From an uncultured Lachnospiraceae bacterium (GTDB lineage Bacteria > Bacillota > Clostridia > Lachnospirales > Lachnospiraceae): a stretch of 64,000 nucleotides of DNA. Under the pieces are notes generated by a model. That model saw only the letters and a program-made list of their open reading frames with translations, did no database searches and had not been told where the DNA came from. The stretch is from assembly GCA_900554415.1 (NCBI GenBank), contig USGU01000009.1, positions 1-64,000 on the forward strand, read 5' to 3'. Below are positions 60,212-64,000 of this stretch, piece after piece. Each line of letters starts with the position of its first letter. Position 1 is the stretch's first letter. The translations under genes were made by a program, and so were the position numbers.

Positions 60212-61285
60212 ATGAAGAAAATGACAATGAGTAAAACCTCAAAACAGAATTTTATAACATACGCAATGGTTATCGTTGCTTATGTGATTTTTCAGACTCT
60301 TTCTGCAACAGGAAATTTATCCAGTCTGATGCAGGGACTTCTTGTTCCGCTTTGTACGTATTCTATACTGGCAGTTTCTCTGAACCTTACAGTAGGTGTA
60401 CTTGGAGAACTGAGCCTTGGCCAAGCGGGCTTTATGTGTATTGGAGCATTTTCAAGTGCATTCTTTACAGCCTGTATGAAAGACACGATTACAAATGATC
60501 TGCTTCGTTTTATCCTTGCATTTATCGTTGCGGCAGTTTGTGCGGGAATCTGCGGAATTTTAATCGGTATTCCGGTTCTGAGACTGAAAGGGGATTACCT
60601 TGCAATTGTAACACTGGCATTTGGCGAAATTATTATGAATATCATCAATGCTTTATATGTAGGAAGAGATGAGAACGGATTCCATTTTTCTATGAAAGAC
60701 AGTATGTCATTGAATATGTCAGACAGTGGAAAGATTATTATTAAAGGTGCACAGGGAATTACAGGAACAGCCCGTCAGTCTACCTTTACTATTGGTATTA
60801 TTTTACTGCTTCTTACATTGGTAGTTGTTCTGAATCTGATGAATTCACGCTCAGGACGTGCGATTATGTCTATCCGTGACAACCGTATTGCAGCAGAATC
60901 CGTAGGTATCGATATTACAAAATACAAAATTATGGCATTTGCAATTTCTGCATCTCTTGCCGGACTTGCAGGATGCTTATATGCACATAATCTGTCTTCT
61001 TTAACAGCTCTGCCTAAGAACTTTGGATATAATATGTCCATTATGATTCTGGTATATGTGGTACTTGGCGGAATGGCAAATATGAGAGGTTCTGTTATTG
61101 CGGCAGTTCTGCTTACAATGATTCCGGAACTTCTGCGTGAGATTGGGGAATACCGTATGCTGATTTATGCGGTCATCATGATTGTGATGATGATTTTCAA
61201 CTGGAGTCCGAAGGTAAAAGAATGGCGTGAAGCACATTCGATTAAAGGCGCCTTCCACAAAAAGAATGTGAAGGAGGCAGAGTAA
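60212..61285 (+). CDS. livM: Branched-chain amino acid ABC transporter permease LivM
   Basis: The 357-residue permease has about nine to ten membrane segments and the LivM core LNLTVGVLGELSLGQAGFMC, LRLKGDYLAIVTLAFGEII, SIRDNRIAAESVGIDITKYK and YVVLGGMANMRGSVIAA. It pairs with LivH. ATG 60212 follows AGGTGGAG; GTG 60203 directly after the LivH stop is an alternative start. Confidence 0.95.
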   Translation: MKKMTMSKTSKQNFITYAMVIVAYVIFQTLSATGNLSSLMQGLLVPLCTYSILAVSLNLTVGVLGELSLGQAGFMCIGAFSSAFFTACMKDTITNDLLRFILAFIVAAVCAGICGILIGIPVLRLKGDYLAIVTLAFGEIIMNIINALYVGRDENGFHFSMKDSMSLNMSDSGKIIIKGAQGITGTARQSTFTIGIILLLLTLVVVLNLMNSRSGRAIMSIRDNRIAAESVGIDITKYKIMAFAISASLAGLAGCLYAHNLSSLTALPKNFGYNMSIMILVYVVLGGMANMRGSVIAAVLLTMIPELLREIGEYRMLIYAVIMIVMMIFNWSPKVKEWREAHSIKGAFHKKNVKEAE

Positions 61286-61286
61286 G

Positions 61287-62045
61287 ATGGCAATGTTAGA
61301 GGTTAAAAATTTAGGGATTTCTTTCGGCGGACTTCGTGCTGTTGATGGATTTAATATTAAGATTGAAAAGGGACAGCTCTATGGTCTGATTGGACCGAAC
61401 GGAGCAGGAAAGACTACCATTTTCAATATGCTTACAGGTGTTTACAAACCGACAGATGGTTTGATTGAACTGGATGGACAGAATATTACAGGAAAGAAGA
61501 CCATTGAGATTAACAAGGCCGGAATTGCCCGTACATTCCAGAACATTCGTCTGTTCAAGGAACTGACTGTACTTGACAATGTAAAAGTGGGACTTCATAA
61601 TCACCATAAATATTCTACTTTAGCGGGCATTCTCCGCCTTCCGAGTTATCATAAAGTAGAGAAAGAAATGAATGCAGAGGCAATGGAACTCCTGGAAGTG
61701 TTTGGACTTGACGGAGAGGCGGACCAGCTTGCATCGAACCTTCCGTATGGTAAACAGCGTAAGCTGGAAATTGCAAGAGCTCTTGCAACGGAACCGAAGC
61801 TGTTACTGTTAGATGAGCCGGCAGCCGGCATGAACCCGAATGAGACCATTGAGCTGATGGAAACCATTCGTTTTGTACGTGATAAATTTGACATGACTGT
61901 TCTTCTGATTGAACATGATATGAAACTGGTGTCAGGTATTTGTGAGGAACTGACTGTACTGAACTTCGGACAGGTGCTTGCGCAGGGCAAGACCAGCGAG
62001 GTACTGAATAATCCGGAAGTTATCAAAGCATATCTTGGAGAGTAG
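61287..62045 (+). CDS. livG: Branched-chain amino acid ABC transporter ATPase LivG
   Basis: The 252-residue ATPase has Walker A GPNGAGKTT, the Q-loop ARTFQNIRLF, a signature-like NLPYGKQRKLEIARAL in place of LSGGQ (usual for LivG), Walker B LLLLDEPAAGMNP and the switch His in LIEHDM. It works with LivF to power uptake. It starts 1 base after the LivM stop with RBS GAAGGAGG. Confidence 0.95.
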   Translation: MAMLEVKNLGISFGGLRAVDGFNIKIEKGQLYGLIGPNGAGKTTIFNMLTGVYKPTDGLIELDGQNITGKKTIEINKAGIARTFQNIRLFKELTVLDNVKVGLHNHHKYSTLAGILRLPSYHKVEKEMNAEAMELLEVFGLDGEADQLASNLPYGKQRKLEIARALATEPKLLLLDEPAAGMNPNETIELMETIRFVRDKFDMTVLLIEHDMKLVSGICEELTVLNFGQVLAQGKTSEVLNNPEVIKAYLGE

Positions 62046-62058
62046 GAGGAGAAGAATC

Positions 62059-62769
62059 ATGGCAATGCTTGAAGTAAAAGATTTGGAAGTGTATTACGGA
62101 ATGATTCAGGCAATCAAAGGCATTTCCTTTGAAGTAAATCAAGGGGAAGTCATTGCGCTGATTGGTGCAAATGGTGCCGGAAAGACCACTACACTTCAGA
62201 CAATTACGGGGATGATTCCGTCTAAGAAGGGGAGCATCACATTTAACGGAACAGATATTACAAAAGTGCCGGGACACAAAATTGTGCCGATGGGTATGGC
62301 ACATGTGCCTGAGGGAAGACGTGTGTTTGCGCAGCTTAGTGTACTGGACAATTTGAAGCTTGGAGCGTATACTAGAAATGATCAGAAGGAGATTCAGGAA
62401 AGCCTTCAGATGGTATACAGACATTTCCCAAGACTGGAAGAAAGAAAGAATCAGATGGCAGGAACCTTGAGTGGTGGAGAGCAGCAGATGCTTGCCATGG
62501 GTCGTGCGCTGATGTCGAAACCGAGTATTGTGCTTATGGATGAACCATCTATGGGGCTGTCACCAATTTTCGTAACGGAAATTTTTAATATTATCCAGGA
62601 AATTTCCAAAGAAGGAACAACGGTACTTCTGGTAGAACAGAATGCGAAGAAAGCACTTTCCATTGCGGACAGAGCGTATGTGCTGGAGACTGGTAATATT
62701 GTTCTTTCAGGTGACGCGAAAGTTCTGATGAATGACGAATCAATTAAGAAAGCATATTTGGGAGAGTAG
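62059..62769 (+). CDS. livF: Branched-chain amino acid ABC transporter ATPase LivF
   Basis: The 236-residue ATPase has Walker A GANGAGKTT, PEGRRVFAQLSV, signature LSGGEQQM, Walker B IVLMDEPSMGLSP and LLVEQNAKKAL, all typical of LivF. ATG 62059 follows TAGGAGGAG 7 bases before; the open frame to 62035 lacks a site. Confidence 0.95.
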   Translation: MAMLEVKDLEVYYGMIQAIKGISFEVNQGEVIALIGANGAGKTTTLQTITGMIPSKKGSITFNGTDITKVPGHKIVPMGMAHVPEGRRVFAQLSVLDNLKLGAYTRNDQKEIQESLQMVYRHFPRLEERKNQMAGTLSGGEQQMLAMGRALMSKPSIVLMDEPSMGLSPIFVTEIFNIIQEISKEGTTVLLVEQNAKKALSIADRAYVLETGNIVLSGDAKVLMNDESIKKAYLGE

Positions 62770-62778
62770 GTGTCGAGT

Positions 62779-63396
62779 ATGAAGAAAACCATAATTACGA
62801 TTGCGAGAAGCTACGGAAGCGGCGGACGTACACTTGGTATCAAACTGGCAGAAGAGCTTGGAATTCCTTGTTATGACAGAAATATCATTCGGATTGCATC
62901 GGATGAGAGCGGGGTTAATGAGCAGTTATTTGGGGAAGCTGACGAGAAGGTAACCGGTCTTAATCTTTTCAAAGGAACGAAACCGTATACAGGGGAACTC
63001 CTTCCGCCTGGACATCCGGATTATACTTCCAGAGATAATCTCTTTAATATTGAAGCACAGACAATCAAAAATCTCGCAGACAAAGGTCCTTGCATTTTTG
63101 TGGGACGTTGCGCGGATTATGTTTTGAAAGACAGAGAAGATGTGGTACGTCTGTTCTTCTATGCTCCGATGGAGGACTGCATCAGAAGAGCGAAAGAAGT
63201 ATCGGGCGAAGACGAAAAAGATTTAGTCAAAAAGATTAACCGCATTAACAAATATCGTGCCGATTATTACCGGTATTATACCGGACATGAGTGGAATGAC
63301 AGTGAATATTATGATTTCTGTCTGAACACATCATCTATGAGCTATGAAAAATTAGTTGAAGTGGTAAAAGCGTATCTGGAAATCTACAATGCATAA
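62779..63396 (+). CDS. Cytidylate kinase-like family protein (liv-linked paralog)
   Basis: The 205-residue product opens TIARSYGSGGRTLGIKLAEE, LGIPCYDR, the Cytidylate_kin2 pattern, and shares GPCIFVGRCADYVL (GPCVIIGRCAP in the paralog) with the protein encoded at 2162-2782. It lies 9 bases after livF, thus in the amino acid transport operon. A transport-linked kinase of unknown substrate in two separate transporter operons of one window suggests a shared regulatory or metabolic role. GTG 62770 is an alternative start. Confidence 0.8.
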   Translation: MKKTIITIARSYGSGGRTLGIKLAEELGIPCYDRNIIRIASDESGVNEQLFGEADEKVTGLNLFKGTKPYTGELLPPGHPDYTSRDNLFNIEAQTIKNLADKGPCIFVGRCADYVLKDREDVVRLFFYAPMEDCIRRAKEVSGEDEKDLVKKINRINKYRADYYRYYTGHEWNDSEYYDFCLNTSSMSYEKLVEVVKAYLEIYNA

Positions 63397-63421
63397 GTAA
63401 TACATTATAATCATAATATGG

Positions 63422-63455
63422 AGGTGCAACATTGCTGTATACAGCATCTCCTTTA
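63422..63455 (+). terminator. Hairpin after the liv operon
   Basis: GGAGGTGC and GCATCTCC pair (one G-T) around a loop that itself contains the palindrome GCTGTATACAGC; TTTAAAG follows. A weak terminator. Confidence 0.45.
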
Positions 63456-63465
63456 AAGAAAAGAC

Positions 63466-63494
63466 TTGACTTTACAGGAATCCTATGATATTCT
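63466..63494 (+). promoter_or_regulatory. Promoter of rpmG-secE
   Basis: TTGACT (63466-63471), 17 bases, TATTCT (63489-63494). A GACAGC/GCTGTC hairpin (63541-63559) lies in the leader. Confidence 0.7.
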
Positions 63495-63599
63495 ACTAGG
63501 GCGAATGGAAGTATAGGTCTTTTTTTTATGCCTATTTTTAGACAGCCTCGCAAGCTGTCATGTAACTGAAAATTAGAACATAAAAGCGAGGTGGAAGTT

Positions 63600-63749
63600 G
63601 TGCGTACAAGAATTACATTAGAATGTACAGATTGCAAACATCGTAACTACAACATGACTAAGGATAAGAAGTCTCATCCTGAACGCATGGAAACAAAGAA
63701 ATACTGTAGATTCTGCAAATCACACACGTTACACAAAGAAACGAAATAG
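63600..63749 (+). CDS. rpmG: 50S ribosomal protein L33
   Basis: The 49-residue basic protein, starting with GTG after GAGGTGG, has the sequence pattern RTRITLECTDCKHRNY, followed by TKKYCRFCKSH and ending HTLHKETK. Both CxxC pairs are present, so it is the zinc-binding form of L33. Order L33-SecE-(NusG) is conserved in Firmicutes. Confidence 0.97.
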   Translation: MRTRITLECTDCKHRNYNMTKDKKSHPERMETKKYCRFCKSHTLHKETK

Positions 63750-63770
63750 TCTTTGAAGGGAAGTGAATGT

Positions 63771-63968
63771 ATGGGAGATTCTAAAGAGACCCAAAAAACT
63801 CCTTTCTTTAAAGGGTTAAAAGCTGAGTTTAAGAAGATTTTCTGGCCAGACAAAAATACTCTTGCAAAACAGACTGTAGCAGTCGTTTCTGTTTCCGTTG
63901 TTTTAGGCATTATCATTTCGGTGATTGATGTCATTGTAAAATACGGAATTGATTTATTAGTTAGATAG
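63771..63968 (+). CDS. secE: Preprotein translocase subunit SecE
   Basis: The 65-residue protein has an amphipathic N-terminal region (FFKGLKAEFKKIFWPDKNTL) followed by one membrane segment (about 30-60), the minimal SecE of Gram-positives that clamps SecY in the Sec translocon. ATG 63771 follows AAGGGAAGTG. The sequence after it ends in GAGAAAGGTGAT, evidently the ribosome site of nusG just outside the window. Confidence 0.95.
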   Translation: MGDSKETQKTPFFKGLKAEFKKIFWPDKNTLAKQTVAVVSVSVVLGIIISVIDVIVKYGIDLLVR

Positions 63969-64000
63969 TTACTGATAAATAAAGTTACGAGAAAGGTGAT

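Noticed and set aside
1..64000. CRISPR arrays, tRNA or rRNA genes
   Set aside because: No regularly spaced repeats, cloverleaf-like or rRNA-like sequence was seen on either strand.

Overview
The window looks like the chromosome of a low-GC, Gram-positive gut anaerobe of the Clostridia, most likely family Lachnospiraceae. This rests on GGAGG-type ribosome sites, TTGACA/TATAAT promoters, a class B sortase with an SPKTS-type substrate, a riboswitch-controlled lipoprotein and sensor-kinase operon, and rpmG-secE running off the right edge towards nusG. Species cannot be named from the sequence alone.

Layout. 1-4.4 kb: the 3' end of an IS110 transposase, a cytidylate-kinase-like/MATE pair with a divergent LysR regulator, and thioredoxin. 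4.4-7.0 kb: a five-domain c-di-GMP protein (REC-GGDEF-EAL-REC-GGDEF). 7.1-25.7 kb: a large surface-glycan cluster with its own promoter and a long structured leader. It holds a membrane NDP-sugar dehydratase, an aminotransferase, the initiating phosphoglycosyl transferase, four glycosyltransferases, two TupA-like ATP-grasp ligases plus a Ddl-type ligase, a Wzy-like polymerase, a frameshifted acyltransferase, a pyruvyltransferase/F420-beta-like pair, a Wzx-like flippase and a polysaccharide deacetylase. The 12.5-24.4 kb part is visibly more AT-rich than its flanks, which suggests acquisition.

25.7-29.8 kb is an accessory islet. IS66-type remnants and two near-identical 69-bp direct repeats bracket a metallophosphoesterase, a small membrane protein and a Phd/ParE-type toxin-antitoxin pair. 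29.8-34.7 kb: UDP-glucuronate 4-epimerase and a UDP-glucose dehydrogenase fused to an XRE-type DNA-binding domain (precursor supply for the glycan), an FRG-domain gene, and HTH and VanZ remnants.

34.7-44.9 kb: a c-di-GMP-I riboswitch with an intrinsic terminator leads an operon of two lipoproteins and three hybrid sensor kinases. 45-49.2 kb: a MarR-controlled pair of ABC exporters. 49.2-54.8 kb: IS remnants, then a second capsule module (Wzz/CpsC, sortase B, LCP ligase, SPKTS wall protein, CpsB phosphatase, CpsD kinase). 54.8-57.8 kb: a CDF metal exporter under a probable NiCo riboswitch, and an M3 oligoendopeptidase. 58-63.4 kb: a complete branched-chain amino acid ABC transporter ending in a second cytidylate-kinase-like gene. 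63.4-64 kb: rpmG and secE.

The most unusual signal is a set of long poly-G tracts: three runs of 9-10 G and one of 7 G. They sit in or beside the first glycan gene, an ATP-grasp gene, the acyltransferase (where the 7-G run breaks the frame and 8 G would restore it) and a sensor kinase. Two share the composite element AATTTTC-(GT)-G10-A8. They look like contingency (phase-variation) loci acting on the cell surface and its sensing.
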